A DNA stretch of 64,000 nucleotides from Isoetes taiwanensis (taxonomy: Eukaryota > Streptophyta > Lycopodiopsida > Isoetales > Isoetaceae). Positions 28,851 through 39,386 of the stretch are shown here, piece after piece. The notes under the pieces are model-generated. The model saw only the letters and a program-made list of their open reading frames with translations, did no database searches and was not told the origin of the DNA. The translations under genes were made by a program, and so were the position numbers. How positions within the stretch are numbered: position 1 is the stretch's first letter; every line of letters begins with the position of its first letter. The stretch lies in NCBI GenBank assembly GCA_021234155.1, contig JAJEKV010000058.1, positions 881,814 to 945,813 on the forward strand, read 5' to 3'.

Positions 28851-29073
28851 ATGAATCACGAAAAGTTCAAAGAGTGCCGGCGAGAGATACCCATGGAAGG
28901 CCCGGATGACCACGATCGCTCTAAATCCTCGCCATTATCGATCCCTTCGATGTTATCATCCATCGATATGGAGCAGAGAGCATCAAATGTACATGATAGA
29001 AGATCATTTGGGGTGCGGTGAAAATGACTCGAAGAGTCCCCTAAATGAGCGCTTGTCATCTTCTTGTAATCGG
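28851..29073 (+). CDS. orfG, copy 2: small protein of unknown function (frameshifted)
   Basis: Begins MNHEKFKECRREIPMEGPDD at 28851. The peptide pieces TTIALNPRHY (about 28910) and GENDSKSPLNERLSSSC (about 29020) occur in a second frame. It pairs with 4687-4918. Evidence is limited to conservation between copies. Confidence 0.35.
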
Positions 29074-29145
29074 TGTAATCATGTATGAGATAAAGTATTA
29101 GTACAACTTGTCTTCTATATGTGCAACTTGTCCAGCAGATCCGTG

Positions 29146-29234
29146 AAATTGGGGTAGCCCACTTTGCCCTAGAATGGTTCCCCTTGAATGCGCATAGTTA
29201 ATGGTGTACCTTGAAATTGGCCGCCCAATTTCGG
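29146..29234. repeat. GC-rich palindromes before orfB, copy 2
   Basis: AAATTGGGGTAGCCCACTTT-like and AAATTGGCCGCCCAATTT forms correspond to 4993-5074. Confidence 0.65.
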
Positions 29235-29316
29235 CGTAATATCTGAGTATCTGCGTATCACGGTCGATCTTGGCTAGAATATGCGCCAATAATTGACATC
29301 AATAATTTTTCACCAC

Positions 29317-29323
29317 TATAAAA
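29317..29323 (+). promoter_or_regulatory. TATA box (TATAAAA) of orfB, copy 2
   Basis: 31 bp before the ATG, with the same spacing as in copy 1. Confidence 0.55.
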
Positions 29324-29347
29324 GCAGCTCCACTGCATTCATCTCTC

Positions 29348-29588
29348 ATGGCTTCCTTGCGGATCGTCCGGAGAACATCCGATCCTTCAAGTGCTACTTG
29401 AGCTACTAGCGATATTAACCCGGTGCTATATGGTGGTGTTAGTCTTGATCCATGGCTCGGTCAAAGTAGATGGACTGCGAGTGCTTGCGGAAAGCTCACT
29501 TTCGTGTTGTGGCCCACTGTATTGGCTTCACGATCGCCGAGATCTTTGAGCTGAATAGCATCGCCTTGGCGGCGTTAGCGACGATTGA
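29348..29588 (+). CDS. orfB, copy 2 (frameshifted)
   Basis: Same start (ATGGCTTCC), stop and 241-nt length as copy 1. Pieces such as ENIRSFKCYLS and VSLDPWL can be followed in alternating frames. At least three local changes at CAG/CTG words disrupt it. Function unknown. Confidence 0.4.
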
Positions 29589-29773
29589 ATCGTTGTAGAC
29601 TTCGGATATGATAATGTACGACAATGATATAATAATGTTGTAAGGATGTAATAAGCATAGTCAATATTATATAATGTAAGCGTGCACGAGTAATTCACGA
29701 GTGCACGCTCTTTGATCTCCACCGTATACGCACCTCCACTTCACTTCATGTTTGATGGCGTTTACTCTGCTAG

Positions 29774-29912
29774 TAAATTGGGCAGCCCAATTTGTGGCCG
29801 AAAGGATAGCGAAGGTCTCAAGTTAACAGACAACAAGATTGGTCATGAAATATATTTAATTAAAGGTTTTAGTTTCTGGGGTAAGCAAATTGGGCCGCCC
29901 AATTTGGTTAAC
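29774..29912. repeat. Two GC-rich palindromes downstream of orfB, copy 2
   Basis: AAATTGGGCAGCCCAATTT at about 29774 and AAATTGGGCCGCCCAATTT at about 29887 correspond to 5606-5635 and 5689-5720, with reduced centres. Confidence 0.75.
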
Positions 29913-30027
29913 AAAAGTAAACTAGAAATTTTAAGACAAGGAAATGAGTGCAACGTTATCATTTCTGAAAAAAAAGTAATTACAATTGTTCATAACATAT
30001 TTCACATATTTTGAAATCATAAATGCG

Positions 30028-33000
30028 CTCATTAAATGCAGGAGGCACCTCTTGAGAATGATCCTTCTTTGGGTTCTTCATCTTTGGGAGGAGGTTGTTG
30101 TCTTTGCCTCTTTGATCTCTTCCATTTTTTACCCTAAAATCTTGACCCCTAGTTCCTCATTCTCCTCATACGCACCACGATTGTCTTGATTGTTAGCCAC
30201 CTCTTCCTCTACATCTTATTTGTTTTAATGTGTTGGGGACCACATCCTCTCCATCGGTTGTCCCTTTCACGTGTTTCCATGACAGCGGCAGACTTCGGGA
30301 TCCCTAGCAACCTCTTCCTCGAACTTTGAGGTAGCCTCAATAATGTCACAGTATTCACCCGGTCTTCCGTCCACGCCGGTCGTTGATGTTGTCTTTTCTT
30401 CTCCTAAATAGTTCCAAATCACGAGAGCCAAGGGCGTGCCTTTTGAGCTCTACTTGAATCGAGCTCTTGTCTGTCTCGGAATGGATTGCAATTCGTTTAT
30501 GGTTGTAGAGGAGAGCGGACAAGGTGTCTCCGGGGCGGGGAAATGAGGGTTTGAGGAACATTTTTGGAAGTAGAGGCCTTCTTTCCCTCTTTGATCTTTT
30601 GTAGTGCAGAGCTCTTGATTTTTCTCGTCTAACATGACATCGAGTTGCTCGAATATCACGTACAAGCTTAATTTCCAACTTCTCGTCTTTGTCTCAAAGA
30701 CAATGTTTTATAGCCCTCGCACCACCTTCTTGACTCGGCTAAAAGCACCAGGAAAAAAGTCGAGAATAGTGCAACCTTCAACATCAACCACGTACTAGAT
30801 AGGTGCCGTCCTACTTTCCAAGCTGATTACGCACGCAGTACTCCTCCCCTGCTTTGCACCCTTGTAAGCACCAAGGGCGATACAACCAATAAGGCTGCGG
30901 GGAAAACAAATGTTAGAAACATAGTCAACAACAAAATTGGGCGGGCGCCCAATTTAAAATACATACTGCTTTGCACACTCATGATCGAGGCAAATTCTTT
31001 TCAATGTCTGTTTTTTCTCGTAAATGCTTGGGAAACTTAGCATATTGCTTTGGATGGTGAATTGGCAAAGCAAATATTTATTTCTGTACATATGGCGAAC
31101 GCCATTGCGTCTCGGCAACATACATTAGCGAGGACAAGACATTGCAACTCTTGAACTCTAGAGGTAGAAGCGATTCGGCGGGGGTCTGGTAGGAACCAAC
31201 CCAAACACAGTATGTCACCGTCTATTGTCTTCATGGCGGATAGGCACTCATTGGGCGGTCGAGGGTAATAAATATAGCTATCGGTAAAAGGCTGGCGGTC
31301 CGGTCATCGTCTTTGAGGCTGGTCAAAGGAATTTTCATAATCTTCCTTTGGCCATTTCTTTGTATATCTGAAGTCGCATCAATGAAAGCGGCAGAAGTGT
31401 TTACCACGTCCATGCACAAACCCAGCGGACTAGCGTGGAAACACTTGAGCGGTTTGCCACCCTCCTCAAGCGGCCCAAGAAGATATTAGTCTACTTTGGT
31501 GTAGAGGACTCGGGAAAGCTTTCCTTCTCCATCTCTTTCGTCCTTACGCCCATCCAGCGATACTATTGGCGAACATAAGCATCGAGTTCTCTGTGAATAT
31601 GGGATGAGCTTGCCTCAAAGGCAACCATGTCTTGAAAAGGAAGTTTCTTCACTTCCTTCATGTATCACGACAAGGGCCCTCCATTGTTCCAATCTTCTTC
31701 AGCTCTAAGGCTCGACTTTCATGATACGTCTCCCAGTATAATCCTTGCTTCCCTTTAGGAATGTGGTGCCATCCTTGATCTCCTTCATCAGCCTTTGCAG
31801 ATCTAGAGGATGCATGGACTTTAATGGGCGACAGGAAATGTTGGTGAAAAGTCTAAGCCTATCTTTCACTTCAATTCTTTCTCCCTTCGTCCTTCAACGG
31901 TTTTAGGTAGAATAAGCGGGCAACCGGTGCACATTGACCACGATTAGTTATCAAGATATACAAAGTAGTGAAGTAGTCCGCATAGTTGACTTCTTAATCG
32001 TTTGCAGCGCTACTGCTTTCCAATCCTGCATGACATAGAAGGCATTAGATAAGGCCCATACACATCATCTTAATTTGCTTGCACTAGCTGTCCCAAATTG
32101 GGCGCCCGCCCAATTTCAGACCATTCGACACTGGCGGGCCCAATTTCCTGGACAGTCCCAAATAAAGGCGAGCCCAATTTGCACTCGTTCGGAAAATTGA
32201 CCGCCCAAAAAGTGTCATGATCGGAAATTGGTGAGGCTTTTGGAAACACAATAGCACTAATAGAAAATAATGGTGGTAGTGCACTCCGCGAATAAGCTCC
32301 ACACCCGTGCCGCATTTGCCCTTTTTAGGCTTCCCATAGAATGCCCACTTGGTTTTGTTGCTGAATTTCTTGAAGAATACTTCTTCGTGTATAGTCTTCT
32401 TCGTTATGTCATTATTCTCACGGTAGGTGACGCGAGCATTACTCGATTCTTGTGAGATTTCCTGCGGGGACTTCGGCATTTCCTTTTGGCATAGAAAAAG
32501 AATATCCGGTTACGCCAAGTGCTTCCTTTGAGAGGCCATGCCAAAGCACAATGTGTGACAAGCGGTTGAGCAACCGTAATCGTTATGGTTGCCATTTACA
32601 ATCAAAATTCTGCATTTTGCGGGTCCTCTGCCTTCTTCCACTTAATTGCTGCGCCACAATGCGTGGATCGAGCGGCCGCGACATCGGCCTGGGGAGGGTG
32701 CATCGATGGGGCGATAAGCGATTTGTCTGCGAGTGTCCAAGTGCTTTCACGGACTTATGACCCTACAAGTCATATTTCTTGGGGCTTTATGCATCTTGAA
32801 CACATCGACTTCAATCTCCGAAGCCCACCCCGGAGGGTAGATTCTCTCCACATTGCTTGATGCTTGCTATGGCTCTGTGACAACTCATATACGCTCTCAC
32901 GTGTGGCGTCGCCACGGATGGAGTGAACTTCCGCGATCTGTAGGCTAGTCTCCGTTCTTCGGATGAAGAAGCGGACAAAGACTCCCTCTCAGAACTATCT

Positions 33001-33885
33001 CGGGCTCTGTGGTGAGATGTCCGCTTGCGCCTCTTGGGCCGGACCACCTAAATCTTTTCACAATAAGCTTAGGGTTCCTCTTGGTGGTCCTCTTACGCAC
33101 TCTCACGGGGCGACCTTGCTATTCTCGAAATTCCACGAATACAAGTTTAGGGGCAGCTTTGCGGGGAATAGGCTGTGGCGGTGTCCTCACCTTCTTTCTT
33201 TTGATGTCTCGGTCTCCATGGTATTTGGCGCTAGCGCTTATCTTGTCTCTCTTCTTGTATCTAGACTTAAGCCACTTAGAATGTTGATTATACTTTAGGT
33301 TGGTTTTGCCACGATACTCGAGTGAGCGATGCTTCGACCTGTTACATTTGTGTTCTAATATCCTTTGCGACGGCATAGTATCCATCAAGATATCTCGTTC
33401 TTGATTTGATGCCGGCTCTAAACTTTCATATGAGTCTAAGCGCCCATCCTCTATAAGCGCAGAATGTGGGCTTTCCTTTATACTTGCGTTCATCATACAT
33501 GGCTTCATTACCTAGAAAGTGGAACTTTATAGCGGGCCGAAAGCCCAATCTCTGTGTCTTCAACATCGATGAGGAAGTCATCGTTGTTCTCGGCGAACCC
33601 TCCATGTCGACGGCGATACCCTTGAAGTTCATTTTTTCCTGTCCCTCTCTTGCCAAAGAAAAGCAAAAGATCCTTGAGGTGGTTTGTCTGGGACCCAGGA
33701 TGAATATTCCCTATCTCTATGCACCAGACCCATTCATCAGCAACCGTCATAACTTCATGGGGCACTACCTGGATGCCAGCAAACAGTTCTTTCTCTTCTT
33801 CTGTTCTTGCATCCTCTCTTGCAATAGCCTCTGCAAATTTGGGTGCGGGACTGGGAACCCGAGCAGTCTGCTTTGTTCGCGCCAT
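30028..33885 (-). CDS. orfC, copy 2: protein with a histone H3 tail-like N-terminus, broken
   Basis: A true ATG at 33885 opens 125 uninterrupted codons that begin MARTKQTARVPSPAPKFAEA. Residues 2-9 equal histone H3 residues 1-8 (ARTKQTAR), including the H3 Lys4 position. They continue with EEEKELFAGIQVV, NHLKDLLLFFGKRGTGKNEL and DDFLIDVEDTEIGL to a stop at 33508. Downstream blocks in other frames match copy 1: YDERKYKGKPTF, KWLKSRYKKRDKISASAKYH, IHPPGW, NNDITKKTIHEEVFF, a palindrome-filled intron (about 32029-32280), QTIKKSTMR, VNTSAAFI and the acidic tail region. No catalytic domain is recognised. The H3-like tail could recruit H3-tail readers, or the protein may imitate nucleosomes; this is inference. 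Frame breaks are many. Confidence 0.6.
30933..30956. repeat. GC-rich palindrome, copy 2
   Basis: Full-length palindrome with GG centre (arms AAATTGGGCG / CGCCCAATTT). The copy-1 counterpart at 6744-6762 is shorter in its centre. Confidence 0.85.
32029..32280 (-). other. Predicted orfC intron with palindromes, copy 2
   Basis: The acceptor ATGCAG/GATTGG ends at 32029 on the minus strand. Palindromes or remnants lie at about 32093, 32125, 32165 and 32205. The donor, GTAAGT in copy 1, is altered here. Confidence 0.45.
33508..33885 (-). CDS. orfC first exon, copy 2: MARTKQTAR segment
   Basis: 125 open codons from ATG to TAA. The N-terminal nonapeptide is that of histone H3 but the rest (VPSPAPKFAEAIARED...) is not, so this is not a captured H3 gene. 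The rest is mixed-charge, with TEEEKELF and an FFGKRGTGKNELQGYRRRHGG basic patch that could serve as a nuclear localisation or nucleic-acid-binding patch. In copy 1 (9726-9325) the same exon is recognisable (HGGLTENMDDFLIDVEDT) but codon 3 is TAA. Confidence 0.65.
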   Translation of the reverse strand: MARTKQTARVPSPAPKFAEAIAREDARTEEEKELFAGIQVVPHEVMTVADEWVWCIEIGNIHPGSQTNHLKDLLLFFGKRGTGKNELQGYRRRHGGFAENNDDFLIDVEDTEIGLSARYKVPLSR

Positions 33886-33924
33886 AAAAATGCCTGCAGA
33901 ACGGAAAGTAGTGTTAGTACTTGG

Positions 33925-34310
33925 GAGACTTGTGGCTGAAGAGACGGTTGTATCATAGAGGCCAAATTGGGCGCCCGCCCAATTTACTCCCGCTCAACTC
34001 ATGGTGAGACTTGGGGCTGAGGAGGCGGTTGCATCATAGAGGCCAAATTGGGCGCCCGCCCAATTTACTCCCTTCAACTCATGGTGAGACTTGGGGCTGA
34101 GGAGGAGGGTTGCATCATAGAGGCCAAATTGAGGCATGCCCAATTTACTCCCCGCTCAACTCATGGTGAGACTTGGGGCTGAGGCCGGTTGCATCATAGA
34201 GGCCAAATTGGGTGCCAGCCCAATTTACTCCCGCTCAACTCATGGTGAGACTTGGGGCTGAGGGGTTGCATCATAGAGGCCAAATTGGGTGCCCGTCCAA
34301 TTTACTCCTG
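33925..34310. repeat. 81-bp tandem array with one palindrome per unit, copy 2
   Basis: About five units start at 33925, 34006, 34086, 34168 and 34247 (periods 79-82). Each contains GAGACTTGGGGCTGAGG, GCATCATAGAGGCC, an AAATTGGGCG palindrome and CTCAACTCATGGT. Copy 1 has about two diverged units. The array lies between the orfC start and orfE. Confidence 0.9.
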
Positions 34311-34740
34311 CCCAAGTCTACCATCCAAGGAAGTCATGCTGTCCTTAAGAGTAAATTGGGCGTCAGCCCAATTTGGTGTGAGGAGAAGTTCGTTCTCGCC
34401 CTTGAGTAGTTAAGATACCCCTAAGTGATGGAAGGGTAGCCTCTTTGGAGAAAAAAGCCAATGTTGTGCAAAATTAAAGCCCTTGAGGGGAAGCAATTGG
34501 GTGCCCTATGAGGTTACGCACCAGGGTATGCATTTGTGGGGACCCGGTGAGGCATCTAGAAGATGTTAATTTGTCGTACGGCCCAATTTCCTCAAAGCAA
34601 AAGTGGGATACTCAATCAGGCGGCTCTCAAGTTTATATTTAGATAGTAGTCCAGCTTACCTTTGCCTCTGTGGTGGGGAAGAGATGCCATCAAGCTGCTA
34701 AGATTCCTTGGTGTCTGAGGGGTTTCGAGGCGATAGGACA

Positions 34741-35055
34741 ATGAGCGAGGAAGACAGCCAGCGGGATGGCGACAAGCGCGAGAAACACAAAGCCCAAGTG
34801 CTCGATCCGAAGCCAGCGGTGGTTTACGGGTATAGTCTTTGGCGGCGGGGATAGGGATGAGAATGACTTTCTGGGTAAAAATATGAAGGCGGCGGTGTTA
34901 AGCGGACGAGAAAGAAAGCCAAGGAAGCCGCAAATTTTCTAAAAGCTGCGGTCGAGGAGAATGAGGGGCTTTTAAAGGGTTATGGACCTTTCATGGTAGA
35001 AGACAAGTGTCGTGCATGTGAGAGTTTGGACTTTTCAAATAAAATGGACCGTTGA
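34741..35055 (+). CDS. orfE, copy 2: about 100-residue protein of unknown function (frameshifted)
   Basis: ATG at 34741 gives MSEEDSQRDGDKREKHKAQV and LDPKPAVVYGYS. A second frame gives NDFLGKNMKAAVLSGRE, a third gives KAKEAANFLKAAVEENEGL and YGPFMVEDKCRACESLDFSN, ending at the TGA 35053-35055. The same blocks occur in copy 1. It is a small charged helical protein. Divergent from orfC; the array at 33925-34310 lies between them. Confidence 0.45.
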
Positions 35056-35488
35056 TGGGTTCGGCGTGAGGTTAATTGTGGACCTTATTAATAATTGCAG
35101 GAGATTTTAAATTTCAAATCCGTCATTTAAAGCCGCCCAAATTTAATTCGAGTCATGCCGCGTGTCGCCGCGTGTTTTTAGTCGGGAAGTTGTGTTTAAA
35201 AGTTTGGGGCGGACATATTACTTGAAATTAGGGGGACATTTAACTTTCAAAATAGGAAATTACATTCAAATTTTGGGGGGTTATGTTTAAATGTAAATGC
35301 GCTTCAGACCTATTGTTTTTTAAGCCTTTACTCTGTTTGGCCACTATCTTTTCTTCAAGGCGCTTAAGCATCTTCAGCTTCATACTCATGGCCACGAAAT
35401 CTCCAAAGGTTTGTCTTTGCTCCTCGGGTTTATTAAGCCATAGCTTCGATGTGTAATTCTTGCAAATGTAATCTGAAGGGATGTAATC

Positions 35489-35602
35489 ATTCCGCCTTTC
35501 CATTCCACGGCTGTTCATTAGCACCTCTTCAAGCATGCCCGTTCATTCACACCTCTTCATTCCGCGCCTATTCATTCCACACCTCTTCATTCCGCCTTTT
35601 TC
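35489..35602. repeat. Imperfect minisatellite CATTCACACCTCTT, copy 2
   Basis: About six units of 14-20 bp built on TTCATTCCRCACCTCTTC. Counterpart of 11265-11345. Confidence 0.65.
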
Positions 35603-35935
35603 GATGGTGCACATGTTTGAGTTTGGACTTCGGCTGACTCTTTTTTCATTACATAAACTCTAAGTTTGATCACGATCCTTCCTTTTCACGAAATAGGTGT
35701 GCGAGGAATTGTGTGCTACTCTTTGTTTTCTCCATGCTTTCGTTTGTTTTGCCCCATGAACTATCACGATAAGTCCACCCTTGTTTGTAGTCGGGCCCTT
35801 CCAATGCTTCGATTGTATTTGTTTTGGTAGCTCAATGATGGATTCCACTTAGGTGACCAGGTCCAACCCTCCCCTTTCAATCGAAGGGGGTTCTTTTAGT
35901 GTCTTACTCGTTCGGTTTCATTTACAAAAGGGACA

Positions 35936-36555
35936 AATTAGGGTCCCTTTGTGTAGATGACGGATAGGTGAAATTGGCGGGTTGGGCAAAAGCTGTATCT
36001 CAAGTTGTGCCTATTGTGCCTATTCTCAAGTTATCACTTTCGAATGTCTTTTCTCTATGGCGGCTAAATTGGTAGCCGAGTCTCACGCCTACTTCTGACT
36101 CTTCTACAACCCACGACCAAATTAGGCGGCCCAATTTATGCGGTCATGGCTTTGTTGAGGCGAGAACCTTTTTGTACCCATTGTGAGGCCCATTTGCATC
36201 AATACTAACCCTTTATAAAGCGCCTCATTAGGTTGAAGTATCTCAAGTTGTGCCTATTGTGCCTATTCTCAAGTTGTCACTTCGAATGTGTCTTCTCTAT
36301 GGCGACTAAATTGGGTGGTAGCCCGAGTCTCTTGCCTTCTTTCTGGTTCTTCTATAACCACGACCAAATTGGTGAGCCAATTGTCTGCGGTCATGGCCTG
36401 TTGAGGCGAGAACCTTTCTTTGTACCCATTGTGAGGCCCACCGCATCAATACTAACCTTATATAAGTACCTCAATCGGTTCAAATTAGGCGCCCAATTTG
36501 CAACAAAGAATCTAAAGACCTCATATGTAAAAAAGGGCACCCGCCCATTTCATTG
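35936..36555. repeat. Duplicated palindrome block upstream of orfD, copy 2
   Basis: CTCAAGTTGTGCCTATTGTGCCTATTC occurs three times in part. Palindrome halves lie at about 36064, 36117, 36305, 36365, 36484 and 36536, and two CCCATTGTGAGGCCCA words are about 245 bp apart. It corresponds to 11600-12170 of copy 1. Confidence 0.65.
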
Positions 36556-37123
36556 TCGTGCAACCATTGAGTGGCCATCCCCATGTCCTTTGCATTGCTT
36601 TCTCGTCTTCCTTACTCGATTTTAACACTAATGAAATCCTTATGCGGGTTGTGTATCTCTTCCTTAATGAACATCTAGTAGCAAAGGGAGTTGTGGGGCA
36701 AATGACACAATGCCACTTCAAGGAGATATCGAGATGGAGTAGTGGCGTAGGTGTGGAGGGAAGTGTTGAAGGCCACCATACCCTTCCTTGGCCAACTCGG
36801 ATGCAAACACAATAGCGAGAAGCCGGGGGCTCATTAGTTCTCTAAGCGAAGATGCTCGTGAGTCATCACGCTAATCACGTCCCCAAAGAAAAGCGGTGAG
36901 ACGGAGGTGGGAAAGGAGACACAACCCGTGACTAGATATACCCTTCTTGAAAAGGATTGTGAGATATATGGCACTCCTGCTGACTTCGATTATCGCCCGG
37001 AAAGGGATTCATATCTTTCAGCGGCCCGATGATGCGGTTTGTGACCCGGTTTACGGGTTTCAAGTTTGTGGGAGTATCTGTAACTGAAGGTTTCCCTCCC
37101 CTTTCTGAAGTGAACATCCGTTG

Positions 37124-37674
37124 CATTAGAGGAAAAATGAGATCACATTTTGTCCCATTAAGGGATGCTTAGAATGCCATGTCAGCTTTTTAAATTGTCC
37201 AATAAGAGAAGAGCTCCAGTATATCTCATTCGGTTATTATGTGGCAGACTGTAATTAATGCAAAATACAACTAACTGTAGTATCATTTTTCATTATAACT
37301 TTTTGATCCGAACTCGATTCAAAAACTTTTTATAGCAATGGGTTCGTCTTCACAAGATCTATCTAGTGATAACCCATTCATACATCTTTTACGATATAAA
37401 TATATAAGAAATAAGCAAAAACTCAGATTTTTTTAAGGTTAATGCATATGACCATATTGAAATACATTATAACCATATATCATTGGAAAGATCTTTTCAT
37501 TCCGCATCTAATGCAACAAACGCCGCAACATTTTGACAAGTGGATCAAAAGTTATAGGGGAAAAACAACATCAATGAAGTTGTTGGTGCTGCATTAATTG
37601 CAGTTAATAGAGGGTAGCCATTCCATTGGAGGATTCTTATGGGGATAAAATGGGATCTCAAATTTCCTCTAATG
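37124..37674. mobile_element. 551-bp foldback MITE inside orfD copy 2
   Basis: The ends read CATTAGAGGAAAAATGAGAT and, reverse complemented, CATTAGAGGAAATTTGAGAT. The inverted similarity continues inward (TAACTTTTTGATCC against TAACTTTTGATCC, and GTAATTAATGCA against GCAATTAATGCA), so the inverted repeats are roughly 200 bp long. No coding region. It is absent from copy 1 (after 12757). A clear target duplication could not be fixed. Confidence 0.75.
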
Positions 37675-38490
37675 CCAGGGTTGCTTGCAGATGCCGAAAC
37701 CGGGGATGCTCGTGAGATGGAGCAATGACCTCGTCCTTGTTGATGGAGTAAAGGTCTCGGAGATATTGACCGCAAAGACCGCCTTGAGGCGGATATTGTG
37801 TCGGCCGGGGAGCTCAGAGCATCAGAAGCACCCAAATTATGAGAAACGACATTACACTTTTCATTCCCGACAGCCCAGGAAGGTTGTAAGGCCACCAAAG
37901 CTTGCTCGTCTCACCACTCAGAATGCTATCCTCGATTCTGAGGAGGACCTTGTGTTGCAAGAATAGGTGTTGCGTCAAGTTCTCTCTGAATCAAGTTGTT
38001 AACATCGAAAGGAATTCCTTGCCATGAAATCAAGTGATAGGGTTACTTTTGTTTATGACATGTTAAGCCAACAACATGAAAGGTCGAAGAGTGGGATGAC
38101 TAGTCTTTGCAAAGGGAATCTCGTTTTGCGAAAGGCGTGGTACCTTGGTCTCGGGATCTCAAAGTCGGTATCCGAAATGGAAGGCCCAATTTCTTGAGGG
38201 TGCACGCAAGGCGAACATGGTAGCTGTGGCACCTTGAAGCCTCGCTCCTCGGCGTTGGCATGTGAGGCCGTGTTTTCCATGTTTGTGAGGGTAGAACGGT
38301 GAATCCTTGCCCCACCCAGCTAGGGAGAAACGAGGAGGGATAAGAGAGAATGTCGGGAAGTTGCACGCAATGTTTACTGAAGTCCGGCATTCTAGAAGAG
38401 GTTAATGCAGAGGTTGTGGCATTAACTGGCAAGAAGGTATCACCGACAGGTTTTCATAGAACGTGGAGGCGGAGCTTCCGGGACGTCAGT

Positions 38491-39386
38491 CAGGGTATTT
38501 TTTAACCTCCCTACATATTTGACGGGGCGTAATATATTGGCCACTACTTACCTTGGATAATTTGCTAAGCGCGATTTGACCTGGCCCTTTTTTCTCATTG
38601 TTACACCAAGAGCTTGTAAGTTAAATGGCGAAATCGAGGAACTACTATTTTTTTTCAAATATTTAGATTGGCCACATTTGATAGCCACGTCAGTAAAACG
38701 ATCTCTAGTTTCTATGATGTTGTATGCAATTCACAAACAAATACACGCTACTACGCTTCTCCAATTAAGATTACTATGAGATATATATTGAACATGTAGA
38801 ATGTAGGCAAAAGCACAAATAGATCTGGTAGGATGGATCTCATTGAAAACCATATTGCAGGTACTTGGTAAATAGAAACTAAACTTGATTTTAGTTCGGA
38901 GAATGAAGAGGAGATTTGGGCTGGATGATGAAGAACAAATTGGGGATGCGAATTGCAAATTGAATCAAAACAAATTTGAACCTAAGAAAAAAAATACTAT
39001 GATATTAGAAATGCCTTTAGAATTTTAGGGTTAAACTCAAAAAGATTTTAACCCCCTACATGTGGCAAAATTGTGTCCCTAGACTTGGCCAATATAGAGC
39101 CTGGCCATAATCTTAGAATTATAAAATTATTCCATGATTTAAATTGCCACTACAACAAGCTGCTAGCATGCATAATATTTTGAAATGGCCACACCCTAGG
39201 GGTTCGGATATTGGGCAAATATCAAATTGGCCACTTATAAAGTGAATTTAATAAGTTGATGTTTTGAACTGGCCACCACCCTTCGATCATGGTGAGAATG
39301 CATCCTACTCTGGCGTGGCCGATCGTTTTACGAAATATGTGAATGTGTGGCCAACTGGCCCGCCGGGGCCACTAAAAAACACCCTG
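38491..39386. mobile_element. 896-bp non-autonomous hAT-like element inside orfD copy 2
   Basis: Terminal inverted repeats CAGGGTATTTTTTA and, reverse complemented, CAGGGTGTTTTTTA; 8-bp target duplication ACGTCAGT at 38483-38490 and 39387-39394. The 8-bp duplication and CAGGG ends are hAT hallmarks. The inside is AT-rich with at least nine TGGCCA/TGGCC words, candidate subterminal transposase-binding sites. No transposase is encoded. Confidence 0.9.

Noticed and set aside
33508-33885. Captured histone H3 gene fragment.
   Set aside because: Only the first nine residues match H3. The following 116 residues do not, so mimicry or convergence is favoured over gene capture.
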